Shown here: piece after piece, positions 44,340 to 52,999 of the stretch
How the letters are laid out: every line of letters starts with the position of its first letter
How positions within the stretch are numbered: the first letter of the stretch is position 1
Source: Terriglobia bacterium
GTDB lineage: Bacteria; Acidobacteriota; Terriglobia; JAJPHL01
DNA length: 64,000 nt
NCBI GenBank assembly: GCA_021325275.1
Contig: JAJPHL010000068.1
Span: 124,001-188,000 of the forward strand
Reading direction: 5' to 3'
Made by a program: the position numbers and the translations under genes
Notes under the pieces: model-generated
The model's database searches: none
What the model was told of the DNA's origin: nothing
What the model saw: the letters and a program-made list of their open reading frames with translations, nothing else

Positions 44340-47300
44340 CTACAGTCGAATCACTAGCGTCAGATCCTGGCCTGCGGTTGAACTTCCGATTCCGGTCAGG
44401 TCGAAAGTGAGCAGGTCGCCTTCATTCAGCGTGGGCAACGACGCGCCGCTCACGCTCGGAGTCGATACGGTCTGTCCGTCTGGAATAGTGAGTGTGGCGT
44501 ACGGCGAACCGTTCCGTCTCACCAAGATCGTGACCGCCGCACCGGACGGCGCCGCCCCCACGATCGCGTAGATGTCGCGAACGCTTCCAGTCGTATGCAC
44601 GGAAAGCGGCGCCATCACGTCGGACTCCACGAACAACACGCCGTTTACCTGAACGCTAAACTGGCCGCCTTGGTTTGTTCGCAGTCCTTGCAACGCGCCG
44701 CTCTCACTACCGTCGGGCGATGCGATCAAGAAGTTGGTCACCGCCGTCGGGCTATTCCCGAAGGTATTGGTTACCAGTAATTCCACCGACGCGATTCGCG
44801 CGCACGGCATCGATTCGACCGCACTCCACAGCGCGGCCGCCGAAGAACTGAGGAAGTTCAGAGCGAACGGGTACACGAAAATCTTGCTCGTTTGCAGAAA
44901 TACCACAGCGGCACTTGAATGGCCGCTCGCGGTGGAGCCCATGCGGCCTCGTTGCACGGTCCACGTAGTTCCACTAATCGCTTGGATAGTCACCGTCTCC
45001 ATGTCGATCGCCACCATGCTGCCCACAGTGAAGCCCGTCGACGACGCAACCTGAATCGTTGTAGCGGACGACGACACGGCCGCCGCTAGAGTCGTCGAAG
45101 TGGTGCTCGACTCGTCGATATAGTTCACCGTGTATGTGCACGACGTGATCCCGTTGGTGTTTGTCAGACTCGTGAACGCTGGGAGTTGAAAAACAATCGT
45201 CCCATTTCGCGGCGCACTCACGCCGAGCGTTGGAAGCGGCGGAAGTCCCGTATCGCCGACGATGGGTCCCGCTCCGCCGATGGTCCAGGCCGTTACTGCC
45301 GCCAAGCCGTTGGGCGATTCGTTGTTCTGCCCGTCGGCAGCCACGCCTTGTACCAGCACCACGCGGCTGTTTTGGTTGGGCACAATGAACTGTGCGGGAC
45401 TCGATTGCGCCGAGCATCCCGGACGCCACGCGGGGTCCTCCACAAGAAACACGCTTGTGCCGTCGGGCGGAATCGGCCAGTTCGGCGTCACGGAAAGCGT
45501 GGTGGCGCTGTTGGACGCGATCGTGGCGATTTGACCGGCGCCCGTGCCGCTCCAGATTCGCACCAGGAATCCTTGATATTGATTCGTCGTTAGGCTGAGG
45601 CTCGACGCGCCGATCTGCGACGGTCCGAAGATTGTGGCTCTGATTGGTGCGAGCTGCTGGTACTTCCAATAGAAGTTGGCATGATCGAAGAACGCATCGG
45701 GCTGCGGTACGTCCTGAACTGTGGCGCCGCCGTTATCGTTGTACGAAGTCGCGGGCGGGACTCCACTGGCGATCCGAAACAGCTTCAGCGGTGTCGAGCC
45801 GCGGTAGACGTTGAAGGACGCCGCGTTCGATCCCAACTCGACGCCTGTGAGCGTGACCGTGTTGGTATTGCTTCCGCTGGGAATCGCCGCACTCACGGCG
45901 AACGATGGCGGCGACTCCAGTCCCGACGCATCGGTAGCCGTGAGCGCGTAAAACAGCGTCTCGTTGCCTGGAAGCGTTCCACCTGTTGGCCCGACCGTCG
46001 CTGTCAAATCCACGAGCGGGGGGCCAACCAACTTCGAAAATGTCGTCGCCGGCACCGCGAAGGGCACGACCAGTTCCACGGCGGCCGATCCGTCTGACGC
46101 AATGGTTGAGGATTCCGCGATATCCCAGTCGAAATCATCGTCCGCACGTGGTTTGGTTCCTGCCAGAGGGAAGGGAGCGCGTGAAACAGAGCCAGGTTGA
46201 CCGGGGACGCCATACGGCGGAGCGAATTGTCCGTTCGAATCGCTGTACCATGCATCGTCGTGTGCTTGCGCCGTCACTTGCACAAGGCGGAAATTCTGCT
46301 GCGGCGATAGCTTGAGGATGCGGAACAGCTTGTTGACCCAACCTTCTTTCGCATAGGTAATCGAGATGATCTGTCCCACCTGTTGGCCGAGTGCCTTCAC
46401 CGTGGTCAGGAAGGTCACGAACTGGTTTCCGTCAATCGACTTGTTCAACGCGAAGGCCGCCACGCGTTCCGCTTGGTCGTAGGTCGGAATGCCATCGACG
46501 ATCAGCGTTTGCGTGACTTCCTGGCCAACGAGATCCTGGTCTTGCATGTCGTCGATGGCGAAGGAATCCTGCTGATAGCTGTTGAACGCGTCTTGAAACT
46601 CAAACGCCAGCCGATTCGGCGTGTCGGTGATTGAGCGATAGGTGACCTTGAGACTCGATGCGCCGTTAGGTTGTCGCACGATGCTCGACGAGTCGTAGCA
46701 ATACGCCGGCCATCCGCCGTTGATCGCCGCCGTGGCATTCGAGCCGTAGGGCAGTGACGGCTGCTGCGTGGCAATCGTGTTTTCCACGTTCAGGTGGAGC
46801 AATCCATCCGTGCCGTACGTAAAGAACAGGCGCGCATTGGTGCGGATTCCCAAAATCACTTCGGACGCGGGTCGCCGGTCGGGCAGCATTAAGTTGCATT
46901 GGAATCGCGGTACCGAAACCGTGGTGCCCTTGTTATCCGTCGCAGCAATCGTGGCCGCGCAATACGCCGCGGCCGCTGCAAAGCTTGGCAGGTTCATTTC
47001 CGCAGTCGTCCAACGACTCTGTTTCAGAACATCGAGCAAGATCCACGCCGGATTGTTCGTGAAACTCCACCCGAGGGAATTGCCGCTCGAGTCGAATGTC
47101 TCGACCTGCCGTCCATCGACGAGCACTTGCACATTTGGAACGCTCGACCCATTGCTAATGCTGTTGGGAACAACCACACTCAGGTAGGCCATCGAACCGT
47201 AGGGATCGCCCTGTGGGTTGCCGTTAGAATCGGTGAAGTTTAGATCGAACTCGCCGTAGATCGATCCGCTGTTCACTACGTTGTACCAACCGGACGCGTT

Positions 47301-48488
47301 CATGTTCCGTCCAGCGATAGCGGCGGGAATCTGGTAGCCGTTCACCACGACCATCCGAATGCTCTGGATTTGTCCGAGAGAGACGAGGCAGTCCATGCGC
47401 GTCAAGTTGCCGTCGTTGCGAAGGACGGTGATGATCGGCTCGATCCAACCCGTGCCGTAGACCATCGGGATCGGATCGTTGTACTGCGCGACATTCGGTT
47501 GAACCGCCGAGGGAACCATCGACGGCGAGCCGAACGGCCGGACGCTAATGGTCGGCGGCAGGAACTCCAGTCCGCCAAAGCGCCGCGTCGGGCGGCCGAC
47601 CACTGCGCCGGTGGAGTGCGACTTCTTCAATGGCGCGGAGAGCGTGTAGGTGTACGGTCCAGAGCCGGATTTGCTAACGATGGAGCATTCGTCTTGGCTC
47701 CCGCCAGAGACGCTAGGATCAAGACCGCCGCCGATGTCGATCGTTTGTCCCACGGGGCCGACATCGTTCGTAACGCTGATGCTTGTTGCACCGCTCGAAG
47801 CCGGCGCGGCGAGCGTGGAGCAAGCGTCTTGGCTGAGCATGCCGCGTTGAATGCAATCCTGACGCGTGTAGCTGCACGTTGTAAACGGAGTGCTGCCGCT
47901 TTGGAACGCACCTGATCCGCCGGCGATATCCGGCGAATAGCCGCATGGATAGAACGGCGAGTTCCGGTCGTTCACGGCGGCTGTGCGCTGCGCGACCGTT
48001 TGTGGAAAGGACCATGGACAGCGGCGCTGAATACGGAACGGCGGCATGTACACGCGCTGCATGTTCATGCTATTCACAGCCGTCACTTGTAACTCCAGGT
48101 CGGTGACTTTATCCGGCGGATTGAAGTAGCCGGTGAAGGGAATCAGCGAATCCGACGCCGGCGAATTCGTTGCCAAGCTATAAAAGAGAAATCGCGCGGT
48201 GACCGTCGCGCCTTTGAATCCCTTGATCATGTCGATTTCTGACATTTCCGAATCGGCATTCCCGAGGACCAACGTGAGGCGCGGAATCTGATCGATTCCT
48301 TGCTCGCTCATCGCCTGGATTTCGAAGAAATTGTGACGCACCACGCGCGCCTCGTACGCTGTGCCGCTGTACGTAACCGCGTGCGTGCACCAATGCGACA
48401 CTGAGCCGTCCGGAAACGTCACGTCGAACAACAGCAGCGGCGTTTCCGCCAGCGATTGCTCTTTGAGGACCGGAATCGTTGTGCCCAT
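44340..48488 (-). CDS. Tail-tip hub protein with N-terminal gpL/DUF2163-like Cys domain
   Basis: 1382 residues. Residues 1-220 resemble the lambda gpL / TIGR02218 / DUF2163 group, with four cysteines (C157, C182, C205, C212) in the RCPWSF ... PCGY ... TCSYTRQDC arrangement known in gpL to hold an Fe-S cluster. Residues ~400-800 look like a gpJ-type hub (SITYAKEGWVNKLFRILKLSP), followed by Ig/fibronectin-like modules. This is a fusion of genes that are separate in most siphoviruses. It starts with TAATG coupling to the Dit-like gene upstream. Confidence 0.75.
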   Translation of the reverse strand: MGTTIPVLKEQSLAETPLLLFDVTFPDGSVSHWCTHAVTYSGTAYEARVVRHNFFEIQAMSEQGIDQIPRLTLVLGNADSEMSEIDMIKGFKGATVTARFLFYSLATNSPASDSLIPFTGYFNPPDKVTDLELQVTAVNSMNMQRVYMPPFRIQRRCPWSFPQTVAQRTAAVNDRNSPFYPCGYSPDIAGGSGAFQSGSTPFTTCSYTRQDCIQRGMLSQDACSTLAAPASSGATSISVTNDVGPVGQTIDIGGGLDPSVSGGSQDECSIVSKSGSGPYTYTLSAPLKKSHSTGAVVGRPTRRFGGLEFLPPTISVRPFGSPSMVPSAVQPNVAQYNDPIPMVYGTGWIEPIITVLRNDGNLTRMDCLVSLGQIQSIRMVVVNGYQIPAAIAGRNMNASGWYNVVNSGSIYGEFDLNFTDSNGNPQGDPYGSMAYLSVVVPNSISNGSSVPNVQVLVDGRQVETFDSSGNSLGWSFTNNPAWILLDVLKQSRWTTAEMNLPSFAAAAAYCAATIAATDNKGTTVSVPRFQCNLMLPDRRPASEVILGIRTNARLFFTYGTDGLLHLNVENTIATQQPSLPYGSNATAAINGGWPAYCYDSSSIVRQPNGASSLKVTYRSITDTPNRLAFEFQDAFNSYQQDSFAIDDMQDQDLVGQEVTQTLIVDGIPTYDQAERVAAFALNKSIDGNQFVTFLTTVKALGQQVGQIISITYAKEGWVNKLFRILKLSPQQNFRLVQVTAQAHDDAWYSDSNGQFAPPYGVPGQPGSVSRAPFPLAGTKPRADDDFDWDIAESSTIASDGSAAVELVVPFAVPATTFSKLVGPPLVDLTATVGPTGGTLPGNETLFYALTATDASGLESPPSFAVSAAIPSGSNTNTVTLTGVELGSNAASFNVYRGSTPLKLFRIASGVPPATSYNDNGGATVQDVPQPDAFFDHANFYWKYQQLAPIRATIFGPSQIGASSLSLTTNQYQGFLVRIWSGTGAGQIATIASNSATTLSVTPNWPIPPDGTSVFLVEDPAWRPGCSAQSSPAQFIVPNQNSRVVLVQGVAADGQNNESPNGLAAVTAWTIGGAGPIVGDTGLPPLPTLGVSAPRNGTIVFQLPAFTSLTNTNGITSCTYTVNYIDESSTTSTTLAAAVSSSATTIQVASSTGFTVGSMVAIDMETVTIQAISGTTWTVQRGRMGSTASGHSSAAVVFLQTSKIFVYPFALNFLSSSAAALWSAVESMPCARIASVELLVTNTFGNSPTAVTNFLIASPDGSESGALQGLRTNQGGQFSVQVNGVLFVESDVMAPLSVHTTGSVRDIYAIVGAAPSGAAVTILVRRNGSPYATLTIPDGQTVSTPSVSGASLPTLNEGDLLTFDLTGIGSSTAGQDLTLVIRL

Positions 48489-49273
48489 TAGGCGTGCTCC
48501 ACTATGGAAACGCTGACTTGGTTTTGGCTAGGCGCAATCACGCGATGCGAGAAGTTCTGCGAATCGAAGCAACAATTTGGATGAAATCCTGAAACGGTTG
48601 TGGTTCGCGCGTACGCTCCGGGGCCGGGCGCGACGACAAGCTGCGCGCCGAAGAACTCGGCGCTGCCGCCGACCGGAAGATCGACCGACCAAACAATCTG
48701 CGATCCGGTGGCCGCGAATACGCCCGTCACGGAATACCGCTTCCACGTTCCCGTTAGCGAAAGGATTGTCGAAACGCTCTGGCTGCCGCCGTCGCTGACG
48801 CGCAACGTTACGGCCGAGCTTCCAATGAGCCAGACGGACGCAGTCAGTGTCATGCCCTGCGGATTTACCGCCAACGCCTGCGAGATCGTGTTCACTGCGC
48901 CGCTTGTATTCGTGAGCGATTGTGCGGCCGATCCTCCGAGTGGATCCGCGATTCCCGAGGCGATTGACAAACCCGAGGGCGTGGTGGCTTGCCACGGTGC
49001 TTGTGCGAAGTTCTCGCTCCACTGGAGAAGGTTGTCCAACGGATCGAGAAATGCGAAGCTGTCATACCCACCGTTGCAACTCGCATAAAAACTCTGGAGC
49101 GTGGTGGCCTCGGCGTCCGTGAGCGGCCCGAATTGCAGATTCCATCGGGACAGCGGCGTCGACTGGTCTTGCGCGCGCAGCTCCGAGTAATCCGGCATGC
49201 GGTTGACGCGCGACGTGAATCGCTCCTCGCGCGACAGCGGCAGCGTAAAGATCGTTGGGAAGATCTCAAGCAT
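48488..49273 (-). CDS. DUF2460/Dit-like distal tail protein with inserted beta-sandwich
   Basis: 261 residues. The N-terminal ~95 residues (FTSRVNRM.. LSRWNLQFGPLTDAEATTLQSFYASCNGGYDSFAFLDP) match the tail-distal module also seen in the 120-residue neighbour. Residues ~100-230 form a carbohydrate-binding-like sandwich (SLTLASVW-type), an insertion absent from the small copy. ATG start at 49273 overlaps the neighbour by eight bases; the stop is coupled to the hub start. Confidence 0.7.
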   Translation of the reverse strand: MLEIFPTIFTLPLSREERFTSRVNRMPDYSELRAQDQSTPLSRWNLQFGPLTDAEATTLQSFYASCNGGYDSFAFLDPLDNLLQWSENFAQAPWQATTPSGLSIASGIADPLGGSAAQSLTNTSGAVNTISQALAVNPQGMTLTASVWLIGSSAVTLRVSDGGSQSVSTILSLTGTWKRYSVTGVFAATGSQIVWSVDLPVGGSAEFFGAQLVVAPGPGAYARTTTVSGFHPNCCFDSQNFSHRVIAPSQNQVSVSIVEHA

Positions 49274-49628
49274 GTTCGTAGATCGTCAGCGAGGTGTTGT
49301 TCAGCGTTTCAGCGTTCTTCTGCGAATGATCGAAGACATCGTTGGAGAACGAGCAGTTCGTGTGGGTCGTTTGATCCCAGGGATCGATGAACGTAAACAC
49401 ACCGTACTGTCCCTGCTGTTGCTCGAAGAACGCTTTTAACGTCGTGATTTCGCCGGAGTCCAGCTCATTCAACGCGACGGTCCACGTTCTCTTCGGTGCG
49501 ACCGCGTCACGATACGCTTGTCGAGCAAAATTCAGGAAAGTGTACGACTCCACGGGAATCGAGGCGGCTCGCGTCAGTGGATACTGCGCCACAGCCCCGG
49601 TTCTGAGCGTTGGAAATGTTCCCGGCAT
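49266..49628 (-). CDS. DUF2460/gpM-like distal tail protein (small copy)
   Basis: 120 residues: YTFLNFARQAYRD then RTWTVALNELDSGEITTLKAFFEQQQGQYGVFTFIDPWD, the same core as residues 25-95 of the 261-residue neighbour. Likely sits between tape-measure end and hub, as lambda gpM or RcGTA gp12. The second copy next door suggests duplication followed by divergence. Confidence 0.7.
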   Translation of the reverse strand: MPGTFPTLRTGAVAQYPLTRAASIPVESYTFLNFARQAYRDAVAPKRTWTVALNELDSGEITTLKAFFEQQQGQYGVFTFIDPWDQTTHTNCSFSNDVFDHSQKNAETLNNTSLTIYEHA

Positions 49629-49634
49629 GATTAC

Positions 49635-50402
49635 CTAAAGACTCTCGCGGATCAATTGATTGATCGGGTGCAAGTTCAACATCGCGGTTCGCACGGCTGA
49701 CGCCAGCGCCGGCGCGTTATCTTGAAACGATTGCGCATCCATCGCGCTCACGTTCACGGTGATGTGTGTGGCAGACGTCGCCGGCGCGTTGCCTGAATTT
49801 GGTTCGATGCGTGCGGCGCCGTCCGCGGAAGTTCCGGCGACCGGGAATCCCGGCGCGTCGGTGACTTCGAGTGTCTGCGGAATTGGCGGGATATAGGGAT
49901 TCAGGAGTTGTCGCGGGCTTGGGCCGGAGAAAAGATCGAACAAGCCCGCCGCCAGCGCTCCGAGGCCGAGGAGACTGCCGAATCCTCCCAGCAAATTTCC
50001 GAAGATTCCAGCGCCGCCTCCACCGCCCAACAGGCTGCCCAGTCCGCCGCTTTCACCGCCGGCAGAGCCGAGCAATCCGCCGAAGCCGCTCTCGAGTGGC
50101 GACAATCGCGCTGCGGCCGTATTCGCGGTAATCGCCGACGTGTTGGCGGTCTCGGCCGCCAGGAGCGATCCCAGTGCGCGCGTCAGTTCGGCGATCGCCT
50201 GCGCAGTGGGATCCGTGGCAGATCCGCCGGAAAACGGAATGCCGTACCCACCCCTTCCGCCGCGCGATCCGCCTCCTCCGAGAAGCGAGATCACCTGGCG
50301 CGCGACTTGCAGGCCGAGCATCGTAGGATTGCTCGCGTGCAGGCGCGTGTTATAAGGACGAACCTTGACGCTGCTGTTGCGGCGGTGTCTGGAGTTAAAC
50401 AT
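49635..50402 (-). CDS. Very short tape-measure protein
   Basis: 255 residues from ATG 50402, overlapping the frameshift product stop (ATGTTTAA); an internal ATG at 50321 (MLGLQVARQV) is the alternative and gives 228 residues. Gly-rich central part (GGLGSLLGGGGGAGIFGNLLGGFGSLLG, split), then the C-terminal VNVSAMDAQSFQDNAPALASAVRTAM segment typical of tape-measure C-termini. If about 1.5 angstrom per residue holds, tail length would be only 30-40 nm, close to gene transfer agents. Confidence 0.7.
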   Translation of the reverse strand: MFNSRHRRNSSVKVRPYNTRLHASNPTMLGLQVARQVISLLGGGGSRGGRGGYGIPFSGGSATDPTAQAIAELTRALGSLLAAETANTSAITANTAAARLSPLESGFGGLLGSAGGESGGLGSLLGGGGGAGIFGNLLGGFGSLLGLGALAAGLFDLFSGPSPRQLLNPYIPPIPQTLEVTDAPGFPVAGTSADGAARIEPNSGNAPATSATHITVNVSAMDAQSFQDNAPALASAVRTAMLNLHPINQLIRESL

Positions 50403-51137
50403 TCTGGTTTTGAAGCTGTGTTTCAGTTTCGAGCAGAAGAAATGCGTCGACCTCGCGCGCCGGCCACTGCCGAAGTCCTTCGCTCGTCAGCGGAGCGCGA
50501 AGAACGCGAGCAGCCATGAATTGACTGACCCACCACTCGCTATCGCGGGTGATGTAGCTCACCGGGCACTCGTTCAGGACGACCGATTCGAGCTTGCCGT
50601 GCGGATCCCGCCATCCCCAGACGATGCGTTCGTCATCGGCGCACCAGAGTTCGGGGAAGAATCGCCGGCAATTTCGCTTGACATGGAGACCGCCGCGGAC
50701 GCATTTTCCGCACTCCCACGCATCGCGCGGTCCGGCTCCTCGCCCGCGCAGGAAGTGGAAGGCGGCTCGGAGTTTTTTCTTTCTTCGTCACTCAAGCCGG
50801 TCTCGCGGCGAACCACGGCGAGAATTTCTGCGACAAGACTCTCGGGTCCCGCCTCGATGAGCGAATCGACCGTCGCGAGTGCGCCGTCGATCTCGAGGCC
50901 TTGGATTGAATCCAACGCCCAGCGCAATTGGATGGCGTCCATCTCCGCTGAGATCAACGCTGTTTGCGCCGCGCGCTCGGCCGTGTCTTCCAAAATCGCT
51001 AATCGCGACAGCGCTTCCAGGTGATCGCGAAGGGTTCTTGCCAAGTTCACCCGCCGTTGAAATGACACGCGGCGGAGGCGATACTGTACGCCGGGAATCG
51101 CCTGCGATTCCACATCGATGGTGCTCGTGTAGTTCAT
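50395..51137 (-). CDS. Tail-assembly chaperones gpG and gpGT by -1 frameshift
   Basis: The zero-frame product (gpG-like, 187 residues) starts MNYTSTIDVESQAIPGVQY at 51137 and runs to 50574. At codons 120-122 the sequence A AAA AAC (50778-50772) is the canonical -1 slip site. After the slip the frame encodes ~125 further residues (FHFLRGRGAGP .. WECGKC .. CRRFFPELWCADDER .. WRDPHGKLES .. SEWWVSQFMAARVLRAP) ending at TAA 50397-50395, giving a ~247-residue gpGT-like fusion. The zero-frame tail after the slip is a low-complexity Ser/Glu/Pro stretch. Position between tube and tape measure is the normal one for G/GT. Confidence 0.88.
50772..50778 (-). promoter_or_regulatory. Programmed -1 ribosomal frameshift heptamer A AAA AAC
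   Basis: Reading the minus strand, GAA AGA AAA AAC in the G frame contains A AAA AAC exactly in X XXY YYZ phase. The -1 frame is open for 375 nt downstream and encodes a protein-like sequence, while the zero frame becomes low complexity. A downstream structure was not modelled. Confidence 0.85.
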
Positions 51138-51143
51138 AGCCGA

Positions 51144-52331
51144 TTACGCGAACGCCACAAAGATTTCAGCGTTCGGCGTGCCGTTTCCGGCGCGCGATCC
51201 GGAGAATTTCCAGACCAATTGTTTCTGGCCGGTGTCGCCGGTAGGAATTTGCGGCGTCAACGCGCTCATGTAGACGCCGAACATACTGCCGGTATTCGTT
51301 CCTAACTGCAGGAACGCCGTCACCGACTGCCGGCTGCGCGCGGCGTTGTAGAGCGCGGCAGTCGCGGCGTCATCGAGTTCGAAGACATCGAAGTCGAACG
51401 TGACCTTGCGTTGTCCGGCTATCGCCGCTTGCGGCGTGCAATTGCCGAATTCGTTGCCGCGGAGCTGAAATCCGTTCTGCAGTTGCAGCTTGGCGCTTGA
51501 GAGCGTTGAGAACTTTGCCGTCGCGAAACCGTTCGCCGGACTGCCGAGCCAAATCTGGCCGAGACAGCCGGCCAGCGGAATTCCATTGTTCGTTTGCGAA
51601 GACGGTTCCGATGGAAATACGCTCAATCCGCCTTGACCCGAAGTGAACGTACCCGAATCGATCACGTCTTGACCGACTCCCGAGAACGACACTTGATGGA
51701 AGTCGCCGTTGACGTTGACTTGCAGCTCCTCGACCGCTCCGCCGCACAGGATTCGCTGCTGCGCCGTTGACGGAGACCAATAGTCGAACAGCGACAATGT
51801 CGGCGGCGTGTCGCCCAGCGGATATGTCACCGTCGGCGTGATCGCCGTGGCGGCGGGCGGGGCTGTCGAGAACGGCGGATCGACGGTCACGGCCGTCGAC
51901 GAGTTCACCGCGGTGACAAATCGCACTTCCTTACCGGCGGCAATCGCCTGGCCGACGCTCAAGTTGTGCGCTGCCGAGAACAGGATGGAACTGGCGGTGC
52001 ATCCCGAGATCGCGGTGCCGCCGGCAAATGTTTCTGGCGAACCGCCGCAGGCCGCGCGAAAAAACGGATCCATATTTGGCGCGGTGCCTGCGGCGCCGCT
52101 TGGGATCAGATACGACTGCACGTCGAACTTCGCGCTGCGCTGTCCGCCCGGCGCGACGCCCGCGAAGCTGCGGCTGCCGGTCTTGTCCTGGCGTTCCAGA
52201 TACGATTGCACAAGTTCGATCGAGGATTTCAGGAATCGAAATGCGTTCGACGGCGCGGCCGATGGGACGGCGCCGTAGCTCGATTCGAGAGCGGCGTATT
52301 GGCGATTGAGTTCAGTTGAGACGTAGGGCAT
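51144..52331 (-). CDS. Major tail tube protein
   Basis: 395 residues starting MPYVSTELNRQYAALESSYG. Long beta-rich sequence with KFDVQSYLIPSG, LRGNEFGNCTPQAAIAGQRKVTFDFDVFEL and ends KQLVWKFSGSRAGNGTPNAEIFVAFA, features of phage tail-tube families. A GTTAATC-type gap of 6 bp separates it from the chaperone gene. Larger than lambda gpV (246), perhaps with an added surface domain. Function by position and composition. Confidence 0.7.
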   Translation of the reverse strand: MPYVSTELNRQYAALESSYGAVPSAAPSNAFRFLKSSIELVQSYLERQDKTGSRSFAGVAPGGQRSAKFDVQSYLIPSGAAGTAPNMDPFFRAACGGSPETFAGGTAISGCTASSILFSAAHNLSVGQAIAAGKEVRFVTAVNSSTAVTVDPPFSTAPPAATAITPTVTYPLGDTPPTLSLFDYWSPSTAQQRILCGGAVEELQVNVNGDFHQVSFSGVGQDVIDSGTFTSGQGGLSVFPSEPSSQTNNGIPLAGCLGQIWLGSPANGFATAKFSTLSSAKLQLQNGFQLRGNEFGNCTPQAAIAGQRKVTFDFDVFELDDAATAALYNAARSRQSVTAFLQLGTNTGSMFGVYMSALTPQIPTGDTGQKQLVWKFSGSRAGNGTPNAEIFVAFA

Positions 52332-52357
52332 GTGTTTACCAGTGGGATCGAAGGTTT

Positions 52358-52472
52358 AGGGCTTGGGTGTCAGGTTCGCGTGGTGAGAAAACGGCGCGGA
52401 TCATTTATCGGCACGAACAGGCGCTCGTGGCGCTCCGCCGCGTTTCCAGTAAAAACCTGACACCGAAACCCT
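52358..52472. repeat. MITE-like inverted element inside the tail module
   Basis: 19-bp arms AGGGCTTGGGTGTCAGGTT (52358-52376) and its inverse at 52454-52472 with two mismatches, around a ~77-bp core containing further GC-rich inverted pieces. GGTGTCAGGTTTTT-type ends are common on small mobile elements linked to REP-type transposases. It fills the gap between the tube and the tail-terminator-like gene. Confidence 0.6.
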
Positions 52473-52490
52473 AAGGTCGGCAGCAAGAAC

Positions 52491-52994
52491 CTAGAACGAA
52501 ACGAATTGCTCGAGACTCAAGTAGAGCTTGGCCGTTTGCAGAAAATTGTCGCCGCCTAAGCGCGCGGGACCGTACTGCACCGCGTATTGACCGCTGAAGA
52601 TCATTCCGGGTGTCCACTCGCCCTGCGACGCTTGCAGGACGTCGAGGATCGCCTCGACATACCGGTGCAAGGAACTTTCCAGATTGTCCGGAAGCTCCGC
52701 GCTGATTCGCAGCTCGAGGCCCAGTTCGATGGTTCCGCTGAACCACGCAAATTTCTCGCGATTGTCGTTCTGCGACTCCTCGCCCCACAGGAAAATCGCG
52801 GGATACTCGTAATCGAGGTTCTCGTCGGCGAGCTCCGCGGACAAGTTCATCGTCACGACCTGCGAGTTCGGGATGCGCGTCATGATGACGCCGTCCCGTG
52901 CCTCGATCGCGGCCATCTGCACGTTGACGCCGGAGTCCGGATTGATCAGCAGCGCTTGCAGTCGATTCAGCGCCGCCGCCGTGGTTTGCGCCAT
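52491..52994 (-). CDS. Tail-terminator / tail-completion-like protein
   Basis: 167 residues with the mixed alpha-beta pattern of lambda gpU-like proteins: AALNRLQALLINPDSGVNVQ, IMTRIPNSQVVTMNLSAELADENLDYEYPAIFLWGEE, then FSGTIELGLELRISAELPDNLESSLHRYVEAILDVL. Position directly before the tube gene fits the terminator. Identity is by context. Confidence 0.55.
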   Translation of the reverse strand: MAQTTAAALNRLQALLINPDSGVNVQMAAIEARDGVIMTRIPNSQVVTMNLSAELADENLDYEYPAIFLWGEESQNDNREKFAWFSGTIELGLELRISAELPDNLESSLHRYVEAILDVLQASQGEWTPGMIFSGQYAVQYGPARLGGDNFLQTAKLYLSLEQFVSF

Positions 52995-52999
52995 TTGCG

